From Armigeres subalbatus (Eukaryota; Arthropoda; Insecta; Diptera; Culicidae): a stretch of DNA of 64,000 nucleotides. The DNA lies in NCBI RefSeq assembly GCF_024139115.2, contig NC_085141.1, forward strand, positions 132,493,822 through 132,557,821. The letters are read 5' to 3'. A program made the position numbers and the translations under genes. Under the pieces are notes generated by a model that was not told the origin of the DNA, did no database searches, and saw only the letters and a program-made list of their open reading frames with translations. This document shows positions 1 to 12,114 of the stretch, in pieces (position 1 is the stretch's first letter; each line of letters starts with the position of its first letter).

Positions 1-625
1 AAAGGGTCGTTTGGCCGAAAGGGTCATTTGGCCGAAAGGGTCATTTGACCGAAAAAGTTATTTAGCAGAATGGGTAATTTGGCCGAAAAGGTCATTTGAC
101 CGAAAGGGTCATTTGGCCAAAAGGGTCATTTGACCAAAAGGGTCATAGGTCTCTCTTCTCTTTCCTAATTTCTCACTTTTCAAATGAACTATTCAGCCAA
201 ATGTCCTATTCGGCCCAATGACCCTTTCGGCCAAACGACCCTTTCGGGCAAATGACCCTTTTGGCCAAATGACCCGTTCGACAAATGATCCTTTCGGCCA
301 AATAGCCCCTTCGGCCAAATGACCCTTTCGGCCAAACGACTCTTTCGGCCAAAAGACCCTTTCGGCAAAATGTCCCATTCGGCCAAACGACCCTTTCGGC
401 CAAATGACTCTTTCGACCAAATGACCATTTCGGCCAAATGACCCTTTCGCCCTAATGACCCTTTCGGCTAAACGACCCTTTCGGCCAAACGACCCATTCG
501 GCCAAATGACTTTCGGCCTAATGGTCTGTTCAGCCAAATGGTATATTCGGCCAAACAACTTTCGGCCTAGTGGCATTCGGCCAAATGGCTTCCGGCTGAA
601 TGGGTTTCGGCCAAATGACCCTTAC
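1..625. repeat. Inverted minisatellite, about 17-bp unit
   Basis: Degenerate tandem copies of a unit like GGCCGAAAGGGTCATTT run on the plus strand from the window edge to about 150. After a 40-base spacer (about 150-190) the same unit continues in reverse complement (TTTCGGCCAAATGACCC) to about 620. The array is therefore a large imperfect foldback. Several open frames cross it on both strands, rich in FGRKGHLAE-like repeats; they are by-products of a repeat whose period keeps short frames open. A related array with the same inverted design lies at 59781-60928. The left end is cut by the window. Confidence 0.9.
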
Positions 626-1330
626 CCAATTTTCACACACTTTTTTATCTCGTCGTAGCTATTTGCAATCGGGCAGGCTAATGCTTGTTTTAATTGATAA
701 TATCATTACGATCGATAATGGCATTAACGTTTTAGTTTTGAGAATGTTGTGATACAATTTTTTTTAATGTATGCTTTTTTTACGATGTTATGCTTGAGAA
801 GGATGGATCACTTTCTCGAACAGTGAATCTGGTCTAAAACTGGTGAATGGACTTCCAGTTCACCAAATGTAAATCCCTTGGATTATTTTGTGTGGTCTCT
901 CGTGCTGTCGAGAATAAACGAGCATTAGTGCTCGTTGCCCACGTAGAGTATTTTCAACGCAACGTGCGCTCAGCTTTAAAACGATCAAAGCCGTAATTCT
1001 TTGTGCGTGCCGAATGCGATGGACTTTGAAAACGTTTGAAGAAACAGGTTAAAGCGGTATTATTCCGAAACACATGCTTTAATTGATCCATGATTATTAG
1101 CTTTAACCCTTAAAGGCGTAAGGCGATTTTTTTTAGAAATCGTCGGAAATATTTTTAACGTAAATAACCATTGAAATTATTAAAATGAACGTATTCTTGG
1201 TTAGTTGTTTTAAAACAACATTGCGCATTTAAGGGTTAAATAAAAACAATAAAATCAGAATAACTGAAGTGAAATAATCGAAGTTTTAATTTGTATGAGA
1301 ATATATTGGACACCGTGTAGATATTCGTTC
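626..1330. other. No gene seen
   Basis: AT-rich sequence without a supportable reading frame. A short self-complementary patch containing CTGGTGAATGGACTTCCAG-like sequence lies near 829-865. Nothing else is recognisable. Confidence 0.5.
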
Positions 1331-1343
1331 CACCTCTGATGCT

Positions 1344-1949
1344 ACTGGTAGTCATATGGCTACTGCTTCTGCCTCATACGCAGGAGGTCGTGGGTTCAAT
1401 CCCAGGTCCGTTCCATTCTCCTACTTTGTATCTTTCCCTTTATTTCTCATGTTCTAGCAATCGCTAGAACTGGAAATGGACTTCCATACCGTTTCCATTA
1501 CTATTCCTATACCTTCAACTTGAGTATTCTAACAGTAATCTGCTAGAATTGGAAATGAACTATAGAGCTCGTTTCCTACATCCAATTAGAAATTCCATCA
1601 GTTACCTTCTCCTATCTATCACATTGGTAGCTCGTTAACCAAGACGGACCTCTGCCTCTCCAACCTAACCCAGAAATTCCAACAAATTCCGCATGAACTC
1701 GTGGCAAGTGCAGAGGCATATTCGGCTTGCAGTGGGCGAGTGATTGCATCATCATTTCCTCCCTACATTGACTTGCATTCTGACGTGGCAGGCGCCAGTA
1801 TGACCTAACAAATGAGATCACCAGTACTTGTACATTGAAGATGTGTGCTAGTCCCAAGCAAACATCTGTTGGTTCCCTGTGCAAGAACAGCTGATCTGGT
1901 CATAATGGAGTAGCAACTACGAGCAGTCAATCAAGCTCAAGCTCAAGCT
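1344..1949 (+). mobile_element. tRNA-headed SINE-like retroelement with 13-bp target duplication
   Basis: The 606-bp segment is flanked by a perfect 13-bp direct repeat, CACCTCTGATGCT, at 1331-1343 and 1950-1962. Near its 5' end (about 1395-1405) is GGTTCAATCCC, a good RNA polymerase III B-box as in tRNA genes, preceded by tRNA-like sequence. The 3' end finishes in short tandem TCAAGC units rather than poly(A). Pol III head, 3' microsatellite tail and long target duplication together are the signature of a SINE mobilised by a LINE. At about 600 bp it is long for a simple SINE, so it may be composite. It is not the Feilai type found at 12791. The exact family is not assigned; Gecko-like SINEs of Aedes are one possibility. 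Confidence 0.75.
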
Positions 1950-1962
1950 CACCTCTGATGCT

Positions 1963-4147
1963 GATTTTTATCATTCTGAATGGTCGGTGTTACAAGTTCG
2001 TAAAAGTTTAAAATCTGAGAGTTCTGAGAAACAGCGTTTCTAAGTTATGCCAAAAAACTGACAATTTTATGATTTTGGAAATTTTCCAAATTCAACGGAC
2101 AACGGACTGACGTTTAGCATGTATGGGTACAAATGGATTACTTTTGTCTGTTTTACCGAAATGAAATTATACAACGAGTTCAAAAAATTTTCCGGTTGTT
2201 AAATAAACATAATTTTTAATGTATTGCGGATTTCAACTTGCGTCTTTGATTCAAGACACTTTATACTTTATCATAAAGCGTATATATTTAGTTCATTATT
2301 TCACACAATGCAATCTTTTATGGCAAACGAAGATTGAAAATCTCATACTGCGCCATTCTTAATATAGATATACATACAAGCTTCTATCTATCGAGATCGC
2401 AATTTTCGCAATATTTACACCTACATAAAGAGATCCCTGCTATGAAAATTAATCATCCATCTAAAAAGCTGCACTGCAACCTTCCCTGCTGGCTGGAGTG
2501 GATATCCTCCCTCATATACAGTTTTCTCTTTTATTTCGTTTCCAGATTTTCTTTTGAAGCTTTTATCCTCCCTCGCACAACAGAGCACACACACAGCACA
2601 CATAGATTGAAATGAACCGCTTTTGGCATTCCCTTATGGACGTCGTGCTTTCCTCGTCCGTTGAGAAAATTAAACCCTTTATTCAACTACCTGGGGATGC
2701 AGTGCAACCCGTAGAGTTGTGGAACCGAAACTCTCAATAATTTGGTACACCATGTGTGTAACCGAAAATTTTCAATCCTTTTTATGATTATTTTATTTAT
2801 TTTTCATCAAATATTCATTACTTGTTGCAGTAAAAATAGTTGATAATAAAACCTTTGGTTTATTATTAGGCGTAGCTTTTTTTTTACAAAGATTGACATA
2901 CATTTTCTCAGTTCATTAAGCTGACAAAGAATAATATACGCCATACTGCGAATTTCCTTTCAACAATATTGTGATAAAATGTTAGCCCTTCACCACATCT
3001 CAGTTTTCTTCGTACGTAACTTGAGCATCTTCTGATAAATATTTCGATGGGAAGAATGCCGGAAACCGAGCCATATCCCTCCCATTCAAACATGACTATG
3101 TTGATTCCATCGCTCGAATTCCGCTGCATAGGAGAAAAATACCACTCTGTGTTGCTGGAAATTGGCTGACATCCGTTGTTTATCCTTCTACTAGTTAATG
3201 CAATATTTGATCGTGTGGAACTCGCATCTTATTACATACAACATGGGTTGTCATTGATGTTTGGCGTATCTTTTTTTGCTTTTCCATATTTGCCGGAAAT
3301 ACAAGCCCTGTTAAAAATAAATCGCAAAATATAAACCGAACAGATTCCACGCAAGGTATCAATCTCGGATTATTTAGGATATAATTTCCGACTGCCATGG
3401 GCGATTTCCCGCGTAATTCCTACCGAGTGTTCTGCGGTAATCTTATTTCTGTTTGTCGCTTAGTCGGTTTCGTGGGAAACGGGCCTAAGTGATATATGTT
3501 CACTAGCTAAAAGTGACAAAAACGCCATTTTGATTTAATTTGTTTTGTGCGACAAACAAACTTATCTATCTATATCAACAAATTGTCAAAAATATCTTAA
3601 GCGTCGAAATGTTCAATATATATTTGATTCCAAATATTGACTTCTGTCAGTATAGTATGAAACGAACGGTTTCTTTGAGATGCTTCTCGCCTAAACAATG
3701 GGGTGACAAAATCGTCGGCGTTGACACCAACGCAACATCGTCGTGTTGAACCAGGTGTCGGCCTCAGGCATCCGCTGTCTGTTTGCTTGAGAAGCGAGCT
3801 TATCATACAACTTTCCCCAAACAGTAACGCAACGACTATAGGTCTGGGCTGAGTTTCTTCAATCTGGGGAATGGAGGTGAGAAAGTGTGATCGTTGATTG
3901 ATTTCTTCGTCCTTTCCTCGTGTTTTGCATTCTGTTTACAAGGATTGCAACTTTGAGGACTTTATCTGGCGTACATGTGTTGTCTCTGAAGATTATGAAA
4001 TCAATGAACAAGATTGTTCTTTTTTCATCAAAAGTTTTGACTTAGGCCCAGAGCTGGTTTAAAAATTTGTTTGTAAATCATATATTTGTTCTTAAAACAA
4101 AGCTTTGATTTTCTATTTACAAGTGGATTATTAATATATGTGTTACA
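1963..4147. other. No gene supported
   Basis: About 2.2 kb of AT-rich sequence. The open frames, none above about 93 codons, have no recognisable domain. A short CA-rich stretch lies at 2587-2602. No tRNA, terminal inverted repeat or retroelement motif was recognised. Confidence 0.4.
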
Positions 4148-4440
4148 TTAAGCTTGAATACCTTCCATGTTATTTTTGATAGTTAATTTTTTAACTAACA
4201 GAAATCCTAAATATTTAGCTTCGCTAGACCAATTAATTGAAACCCCATCCATAGTGACAATATGTCGCTTCAAATATGGAGCTCTCGACTTATGTAAGTG
4301 AAAAAATATCCAAACTTTTTGGCAAGGCAAAACCATGAAGGACGAAAGCTCGTCTTGAGATGTTCTACCAAATCGAAAAGAGAGTGTACAGACAGTTGAA
4401 CTTCTGTAACTTCAAATAAGTTTTTATACATTCGTTTCGA
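4148..4440 (-). pseudogene. Jockey-type reverse transcriptase fragment (C-terminal)
   Basis: The minus-strand frame contains the peptide GVSINWSSEAKYLGFLL, followed by KLTIK and HIEGIQA-like residues. This is the classic block after the RT active site of jockey-superfamily LINEs (xGxxIxWSxxxKYLGxxLDxxLTFKxHI). Immediately upstream (4300-4440) frame-shifted traces of the preceding FFTxKSRAPxxKR-type segment are visible. The active-site FADD box, endonuclease and ORF1 are absent. It is an old, short, non-functional relic with no identifiable ends. Confidence 0.55.
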
Positions 4441-5384
4441 CATGGCACACCAAAATTGTGTTACTTCATTCGGATCGTTGGCATCAATCACCTACATATC
4501 GATTGGATTGTTATACGTCATCATATCACATCTCCGGAACTATCTATGTATACAGCAGCGTCCGCGCAAATTGCTCTCATAGGAAATTAAACGTCCTTGG
4601 AACCAGCAAAAATAACGAACAACTATCCAAAAGCTTTAGCGTTTCTCTTCCACCAATTCCGAATTTACTATATTTATGTTCAACTGTTGAGTATTTTATA
4701 TATTCCAACAGGACCAGTCTTCCCGTGATCAAACAATGGTCATTCGCTACGATGAACTATTCCCCGTTCGACCCGTTCGAGCAGAGCAGTGTTCGTTACA
4801 CTTGTTGTTAGCGGATACCGATATAAAAAATATAAACGTCCTTCCAATGCGATGAATATGAATTGTTCGAGGCTTTTTGGCGAAACAATACGAACTAAAA
4901 CGACCCAACTGGAACACGTCGGGAAGTTATGCTGATACATGTGGATACGAGGAAAATCGAAGATACGCAACGCACGTGGTGCAAAATGCACCACCTTTGA
5001 GGTGATGAAATCCTCTGTAGTTTTTTTCAGTAGATCTTTCCACTTATTTCCCCCACTTCATGGTGAATCTTGACGTGGATTTTGATCTCCAATAGTGTGG
5101 TATTTTTTCATAATTTTAATCGTTATAATAATCAGAACTGGGTGAACTGTCCGATCTTGCTCGGGATATTTTTTTACATAACTGTCAATCGTCTGGTTGA
5201 TTCCAGCGTCGCAAATTCGAACTTAATGGCCTTCTTCAGAACTCAGAAAACGTAGAATTTTAACATTTGTTCAAATTTCGCAGCAAAATGTTCTGTCTTT
5301 TCATGTATATAAACACAGCTGATAAGTAGGAAATCTTGCAAATCGGTCAATCTTGCACGGGTTTGTACCAATTTTATGTGTCAA
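4441..5384. other. No gene supported
   Basis: The longest plus-strand frame (4458-4811, 117 codons) has no recognisable domain and is low in complexity. It may be opposite-strand remains of the RT fragment next to it. From 4812 to 5384 nothing is recognisable. Confidence 0.35.
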
Positions 5385-6950
5385 GGGAAGATCCATTAAT
5401 TACGTAACGCAAAAATTGGGCATTTTCAACCCCCCCTCCCCCCTATGTCACACTTTTTGTATGAAGCATCTAAAAATTATGTATGTATCGTCACACTTCG
5501 CCCAAGCCCCCCACCCCCCTCTAAGCGTTACGTAATTTGTGGACGCTCCTTAAGCTCATTGCAGCGCCGCACTTTATAGATCGACTATAGTGCGAGCATG
5601 ATTGTTTTCTCCACAACACACCAGATCGTTGCATTTTCATCAAAATAAAGAAAACCAATGCTATTGATTTTCGCACAAAATAGATTAATCCCATATTTAT
5701 ATTATCAAAAACAAAGAAATGAGAAACTAATCCATTCTTATTTTTGTGATTTTTTCAGCAATTAATTTCAGCAATTAAGGGAAGATCCATTAATTACGTA
5801 ACGCAAAAATTGGGCATTTTCAACCCCCTCCCCCCTATGTCACACTTTTTGTATGAAGCATCTAAAAATTATGTATGTATCGTCACACTTCGCCCAAGCC
5901 CCCCACCCCCCTCTAAGCGTTACGTAATTTGTGGACGCTCCCCAATAGTTAAGCTCATTGCAGCGCCGCACTTTATAGATCGACTATAGTGCGAGCATGA
6001 TTGTTTTCTCCACAACACACCAGATCGTTGCATTTTCATCAAAATAAAGAAAACCAATGCTATTGGTTTTCGCACAAAATAGATTAATCCCATATTTATA
6101 TTATCAAAAACAAAGAAATAAGAAACTAATCCATTCTTATTTTGTGATTTTTCAGCAATTAATTTCAGCAATTAAGGAAGATCCATTAATTACGTAACGC
6201 AAAAATTGGTCATTTTCAACCTCCCCTACCCCTAGTCACACTTTTTGTATGAAATATTTAAACATTTTGTATGTATCTTCACACTTCGCCCAAGCCCCCC
6301 ACCCCCCTCTAAACGTTACGTAATTTGTGGACGCTCCCCAATAGTTAAGCTCATTGCAGCGCCGCACTTTATAGATCGACTATAGTGCGAGCATGATTGT
6401 TTTCTCCACACCAGATCGTTGCATTTTCATCAAAATAAAGAAAACCAATGCTATTGATTTTCGCACAAAATAGAGTAATCCCATATTTATATTATCAAAA
6501 ACAAAGAAATGAGAAACTAATCCATTCTTATTTTTGTGATTTTTCAGCAATTAATTTCAGCAATTAAGGGAAGATCCATTAATTACGTAACGCAAAAATT
6601 GGGCATTTTCAACCCCTCCCCTATGTCACACTTTTTGTATGAAGCATCTAAAAATTATGTATGTATCGTCACACTTCGCCCAAGCCCCCCACCCCCCTCT
6701 AAGCGTTACGTAATTTGTGGACGCTCCCCAATAGTTAAGCTCATTGCAGCGCCGCACTTTATAGATCGACTATAGTGCGAGCATGATTGTTTTCTCCACA
6801 ACACACCAGTTGCATTTTCATCAAAATAAAGAAAACCAATGCTATTGGTTTTCGCACAAAATAGAGTAATCCCATATTCATATTATCAAAAACAAAGAAA
6901 TGAGAAACTAATCCATTCTTATTTTTGTGATTTTTTCAGCAATTAATTTG
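5385..6950 (+). repeat. Four-copy tandem repeat, about 390-bp unit, each unit carrying a MITE
   Basis: Units start at 5385, 5779, 6175 and 6568 (about 394, 396, 393 and 383 bp) and are nearly identical. Each begins with a roughly 166-bp inverted-repeat element: the left end has CATTAATTACGTAACGC, the right end GCGTTACGTAATTTGTGGAC, and the middle is C-rich. A roughly 228-bp spacer with no other element follows. MITE and spacer were amplified together, so this is a segmental tandem duplication rather than four insertions. Small differences separate the units: CCAATAG is missing before TTAAGC in unit 1, and there are short indels. A diverged solo copy of the same MITE family lies at 42596-42811. 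Confidence 0.92.
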
Positions 6951-7640
6951 CGTTTCATTCTTTGTTTTGAAATTAGATGAATTTAGTACAGTAGGGTAGA
7001 AAAACGAACAACTATCCCATGCCTAATGACAGTGTCACGCATACGACTACAAGTTGAGTCAAGTGCGAAACATTGAAGATGATATAATGAATTAACTGTC
7101 GATATACGTATCTATAAAGTTACAAACTAAAGGAATTAAATGCAATGCTCATTTTTTAAAACGAACATCAAAGTACACTGCGAATGGAACCGCCTTGCCA
7201 GTGAGCGTTTTACTCCCAATGCCCCCACAGGGCTCTCAATTAGAGGAATTAGGGGGAGGAAAACTGGAATAACGACGAACGGCATAAATAATATCATAAA
7301 ACTTTATCCCAGACGAGCAATCTAGATACATAAAATGAATGTGATTGTCAGCTTGTTGGTATGTAGAGAGAGGCAGCAAAAAAATCATCGTAAACAGCGC
7401 TTCACGTTTCATGGCAGACATCGATCCAGTTCCAATATGAAGCAAAGGGTCAATGATAGTAAATAGTGAATAGATCAACTCCGTTGAATTCAATAAACTT
7501 TGCAAAAGTTGATCTAGTTAAACTTTTTTTAATTTAAGCGAGTTGTTTTTACGCATTCAAGCCATGTGTTTTACCCAAGTGGGGTTTCTTTGTGTTTTAA
7601 TTTTAAGTCTCAATTTAAATTTAATTGTTGTTCCGAACAT
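6951..7640. other. No gene supported
   Basis: Frames at 7140-7325 (plus) and 7236-7505 (minus) have no recognisable domain. No inverted terminal repeat or RNA gene was seen. Confidence 0.35.
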
Positions 7641-9490
7641 TTTATAAATTCTCTATCTGTACAGTGTACACCTCCAACTTGTCCATCGGATCGCTATCGA
7701 TAAACAATTTTCACCGGGTTGTTGTCCAACATTCTGGATACGTGCCCGGCCCACCACAGTCTTCCAATTTTCGCGGTGTGAACGATGGATGGTTCTCCTA
7801 AAAGCTGTTGCAACCCGTGGTTCATTCGCCTCCTTCATATACCGTCTTCCATCTGCACCTCGCCATAATTAGTACGCAACACTTTCCTCTCGCAATATCC
7901 AAGTGTGCGTTGGCCCTCCACGAGCACTATCCAGGTCTCGTGTCTGAAAGTTTTGTAGATAGCCAGTTTGGACGGCGGCGAACTCTATTCGATCGGAGCG
8001 ATTTATGGAAGCTTAGTACGTAGAATTCCCTGCCATGATGCGTCTCAGAATTTCTCTGCTGGTATCGTTATCAAAGGTCACCAGTGAGCTCAAGTACACG
8101 ATTTCTTCAACCACCTCGTTTTCGTCACCACCGATACAAACTCGTGGTGGATGGCTTACATTGTCCTCTCTAAAGCCTCTTCTTACCATATACATACTTC
8201 GTCTTCGACATATTGACTAGTATAATGTAGGCTTCTTCCATCTTCTCAAAGTTACGTGCCATAATATAAGTGTCGTCGGCGAAACCAAATAGCTGAACGG
8301 ACTTCGTGAAAATCGTACCACTCATGACAATCCCTGCCTTTCGTATTATTCCCTCCAAAGCGATGTCGAATAGCAGGCACGAAAGACTTCGAGAGAAGCT
8401 GCTCCTAGCTGCTCTTCCGTTGGGAGTGCCAGTTCCAATTGCTACGCGTAGTCTTGGGCTAGTCTATCGTCTTGTAGCAGCCCAATGTTAAGCCACGGCG
8501 TTTGGCTTCGACGCGTGTTACACACTGTCGAGAGTTTTGAGCGCATGCATACCGCAACGAGGTAGTGGTCGGATTCAATATTCGCACTGCGCTAAGTGCA
8601 CACGTTTATGATGTCGGAGAAGAATTTGCCGTCGATTAGAACGGAGTCGATTTGGTTCTCCGTTTCATTATTAGGTGACAGAGCTTAAAACATTCATCTT
8701 CATGAAGCAACCTCGGTCCGAATTTTGACAAACATCGCATGAATATTCAAAACATAGAATGACATAGTCAGATGACTACTCCACGAACTCATTCATTCGA
8801 CTGTCACTGAGTGTGTTTACTATGTGCAGATTAAAACATAATTAGCATTGTTTATGTTGATGTTTACCGTTGAAAGTGCCTCGCGGATGAAAATCGGATT
8901 CAGTCCTGTGTGATAAATCACTTTACTCATTTGAAACGTGTTCAGATTTCAGATAATGTATCAATTTGTAAAATGTGTATAAATATTCAACTGAATATTG
9001 ACTGTCCAGAGCCGACTATGAATGTGTTGGAAGTGAAATGACAGGTGAAGAAAAATGGACTTCACCAAAAAATTTCGATTATTTTACACTCTGTTAGCTG
9101 ATCTCCATATGGCCTTTTGGATATTCTTGCGGGGGAAGCAAGTGCCTCGGACTACTATTCCGCGAAAGGCTGTAAAGTGTACGCATCGTTGGCCGTTATC
9201 GTTCGATACGGTATGCAGACTATCCGGTACAATAACCGGTCTATACATTTCATCCCTTTTATCGTATGTTTGCTTCAGCTCTGCATAGAACGCTTATTTC
9301 TCGTCATCGAGTATCCCCTCGTGTGGGCAGTGTACGTTGATGATGTTTTAGTTAAAGAAATGGCGTATCTTGCCCAGCACTATGAAGCTGGTTCCCATCT
9401 CGATAATGGAGCCACAGCTTGAGTAGAAGCTAGCCGCTCGATGGCCGCTTTTCCACACTTTCTGCCCAGTTCATCGTAGATTATCCTGTT
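7640..9490 (-). pseudogene. RTE-type LINE relic B (endonuclease plus RT C-terminus)
   Basis: Read on the minus strand from 9490 to 7640. The first part, about 9480-9170, keeps pieces of an AP-type endonuclease, such as INVHCPHEG and VSNDNGQRCVHF. About 8690-8480 keeps the end of the endonuclease domain (IDSVLIDGKFFSD, then ESDHYLVA). About 8358-8020 carries an RT FADD active-site box in LFGFADDTYI, then SKTKYVYG, then VVEEIVYLSSLVTFDND, typical of RTE-type elements. About 7840-7660 holds the C-terminal WWAGHVSRMLDNNP block. The first RT motifs are missing, so an internal deletion is likely between 8480 and 8360. Stops and frameshifts are frequent and the element is dead. The JAM1/RTE group of Aedes is a plausible assignment, not proven. 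Confidence 0.75.
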
Positions 9491-9523
9491 CCAACCTGCG
9501 AAGCCTAGCGACTAGCAGTGAAT

Positions 9524-9970
9524 CATGCACTTAGCTTTTAAGGGCCTATATTGAAACCATGGGTTGTTATTAGCTTCGGCCCAGTTGACTTGAAACATCA
9601 ATTTGGACTGTATGGACATTATGAGTTTCTATTTGATCAGTTCACTTGGTAGATTAAGTGGTCTGAACTCCAGAGTGATTTGTAGAACTAAGAACATCCG
9701 ATTTGAACATACAAAAATCGTAAACTATGCACATGGCTTCTAAGGGCTAGTATGGACACAATGGATTCTAATTAGCTATCGAGCCCAATTAACTTGGTAG
9801 ACCAAATGGTCTAACCTCCAGTCTGATTTGGAGAACTTAGAACATCCGGATTGGACATATCTATACCTTGAATCATGCACATGGCCTCTAAGGGCAGGTA
9901 TGGACACCATGGGCTGCTATTGTTTTGTACCAAGCGTAATTGACCTGGAAGACCGAGGTTCTGAGCTACA
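9524..9970. repeat. Diverged tandem repeat, about 145-200-bp unit, three copies
   Basis: Three related units begin near 9524, 9725 and 9871. Each starts with ATGCACATGGC(C/T)TCTAAGGGC-like sequence, then GGACACCATGGG, an AATTGACCTGG-like segment and TTTGGAGAACTTAGAACATC. The repeat lies between the two RTE relics and overlaps the 3' end of the upstream one. It may derive from that element's 3' UTR, a common place for tandem repeats in RTE-type LINEs. Confidence 0.7.
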
Positions 9971-11040
9971 GAATGGATTGAAGAACTAGAAGCATCTGCC
10001 ACCGTTGAAAATGTTCGGCCGATAATGTCCATGTCATCCGCGAAACAAATAAATTGACTGGATCTGTCGAAAATTGTACCCGACTGTTACACCCGGCTCT
10101 CCGCATGACACCTTCTAGTGCAATTTTGAACAACAGGCACGGAAATCCATCACCTTGTCTTAGTTCCCGGCGCGATTCAAACGAACTGGAGTGTTCGCCC
10201 GAAATCTTCACACAGTTTTGCACACCATCCACTGTTGCTTTGATCAGTCTGGTAAGCTTCCCAGGGAAACTGTTCTCGTCCATAATTTTCCATAGCTCTA
10301 AGCGGTCTATACTGTCGTATGCCGCCTTGCAATCAACGAACAGATGGTGTGTTGGGACCTGGTATTCATGGCATTTTTGAAGGATTTGCCGTACAGTAAA
10401 GATCTGGTCCGTTGTCGAGCGGGCGTCAACGAAGCCGGCTTGATAACTTCCCACGAACTCGTTCACTAATGGTGACAGACGACGGAAGATGATCTGGGAT
10501 ATCACTTTGTAGGCGGCATTAAGGATGGTGATCGCTCGAAAGTTCTCACACTCCAGCTTGTCGCCTTTCTTGTAGATGGGGCATATAACCCCTTCCTTCC
10601 ACTCCTCCGGTAGCTGATCAGTTTCCCAGATTCTGACTATCAGTTTGTGCAGGCAAGTGGTCAGCTTTTCCGGGCCCACCTGAATGAGCTCAGCTCCGAT
10701 ACCACCCTCACCAGCTGCTTTATTGGTCTTTAGGTGTTGGATGGCATCCTTAACTTCCCTGGTTGGCTTTCATCGTCCGCTGAATTGACGTTTTCATCCA
10801 TTGGCGTAACTACCTCCGATGTCTAGGGGGGGCTATAGCCCCTTTATATTTTTTTTCGTAATTGACCCTCTTTGAAAATTCTCGAACATTTTAACATCTC
10901 ATCAAGTTATCAGCGGTTATTTCGAAAAGAATCCTCCAGCGATCCTGAAGGAATCCTCCAAGGATGTTGAAGCAAATCGTTGAGGGATTCCGATGCAAAT
11001 CATCAAAGGATTTCGAAGCAAATCGTCGAATGGTTTAAAA

Positions 11041-11464
11041 ACCCAGATTAATCCACCTAGCATTGGTGGTGCCTTTCTCGCATTTAGTTAAGACACCAAC
11101 CTTACATGGGGTTTATATGGTCCGATGTACCATTTTCTTCATAACTTTTAAACGCAAGGATCGATCGTTATGAAATTCAATAGTGATCAACAAGGCTTTG
11201 TCCCCTGTCGAATGAAACTTGTTGCGAGAAAATCGGTTAAGGATTACTATACGAAAAGTTGTCTAATGTTTTTTATAGCTTTTGCGCACACACATACACA
11301 CACACATACACACATACATACACACGGACAGACAGACATGTGCTCAGCTCGTCGAGCTGAGTCGATTGGTATATAATACTATGGGTCTCAGAGGCTTCTA
11401 TAAAAAGTTCGTTTTCAGAGTGAAATGATAGCCTTTCGGTACAACTTAGTTGTACGAGAAAGGC
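11041..11464 (+). mobile_element. Copy 1 of the ACCCAGATTAATCC repeat
   Basis: Starts ACCCAGATTAATCCACCTAG, then GGTGCCTTTCTCG, and ends GTACGAGAAAGGCAAAAA, so GCCTTTCTCG and CGAGAAAGGC form an inverted pair near the ends. The middle holds one unit of the 167-bp module (about 11140-11260), then a CACACA run and a conserved segment containing GCTGAGTCGATTGGTATATAA. It has no protein-coding capacity. Other copies or pieces are at 17743-18170 (reverse), 30170-30300 (reverse), 33827-34305, 49240-49325 and 58723-64000. Confidence 0.85.
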
Positions 11465-11670
11465 AAAAATACGTTAAGGGACTCTGAACAAAATCTATGA
11501 GAAATTCTGAAGCAAACCGTCGATGTATTCCGAAACGAAACGTCGAATGATTTTGAAGCAATTCTTCGCGGGATTCCGAAGCTAATCGTCAGCCGGATTC
11601 CTTATCGTCTAGAGATCCCAACGCAGATCATTTGCAAAACGTCGAGAGACTCCGAATTAAATCTTCAAAG

Positions 11671-12114
11671 CAGGGTTGGTCATTTCTCACACTTCGTCTT
11701 GAAATGTGTAGAGATTTTACAAATAAAGAGAAGTGTATTGATTCACACTCGAGAGCGTTCACACGTACGTGTGATTGAAGCCAAGAGAAACATGATCGAA
11801 AAAGAGTGAGAATATTTTCGGTCGCATGTGTTTTGATATTCTGTACAAAATGGTCTATGTTTAGGCGCTCACAACAGCGTATTTACATGGAAGATTTAGA
11901 ATATAGCCTAAATATATGCATTTTGGTTAACAGAAAATTACCATTTTCCTGTACTCTTTACACTTGTGGACTTGTGCGACGAAGAGTGGATACTACGCAC
12001 GCTCCTTCATACAAAGATAAAGTGTATTTCTGCACAATACACTCGGATAACAGATCGAGAAAAGAGAAGTTTTTACACCTTCTCTTGAATACTCCTCAGA
12101 TAGAACCAACCCTG
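11671..12114. mobile_element. hAT-type MITE, 444 bp, with 8-bp target duplication
   Basis: Ends are CAGGGTTGGT and ACCAACCCTG, flanked by a perfect 8-bp direct repeat CTTCAAAG (11663-11670 and 12115-12122). CAGGG ends with 8-bp duplications are diagnostic of the hAT superfamily. It sits inside the 24-bp minisatellite. The 115-codon plus frame at 11806-12153 runs past the right end and shows no transposase motif, so the element is non-autonomous. Confidence 0.88.

Noticed and set aside
189..658. Several overlapping frames of 65-127 codons on both strands
   Set aside because: All are translations of the minisatellite; the repeated FGRKGHLAE-like peptide follows from the DNA repeat.
1385..1420. 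Candidate tRNA gene
   Set aside because: There is a B-box but no complete cloverleaf, and it lies at the head of an element with target duplication; it is a SINE promoter.
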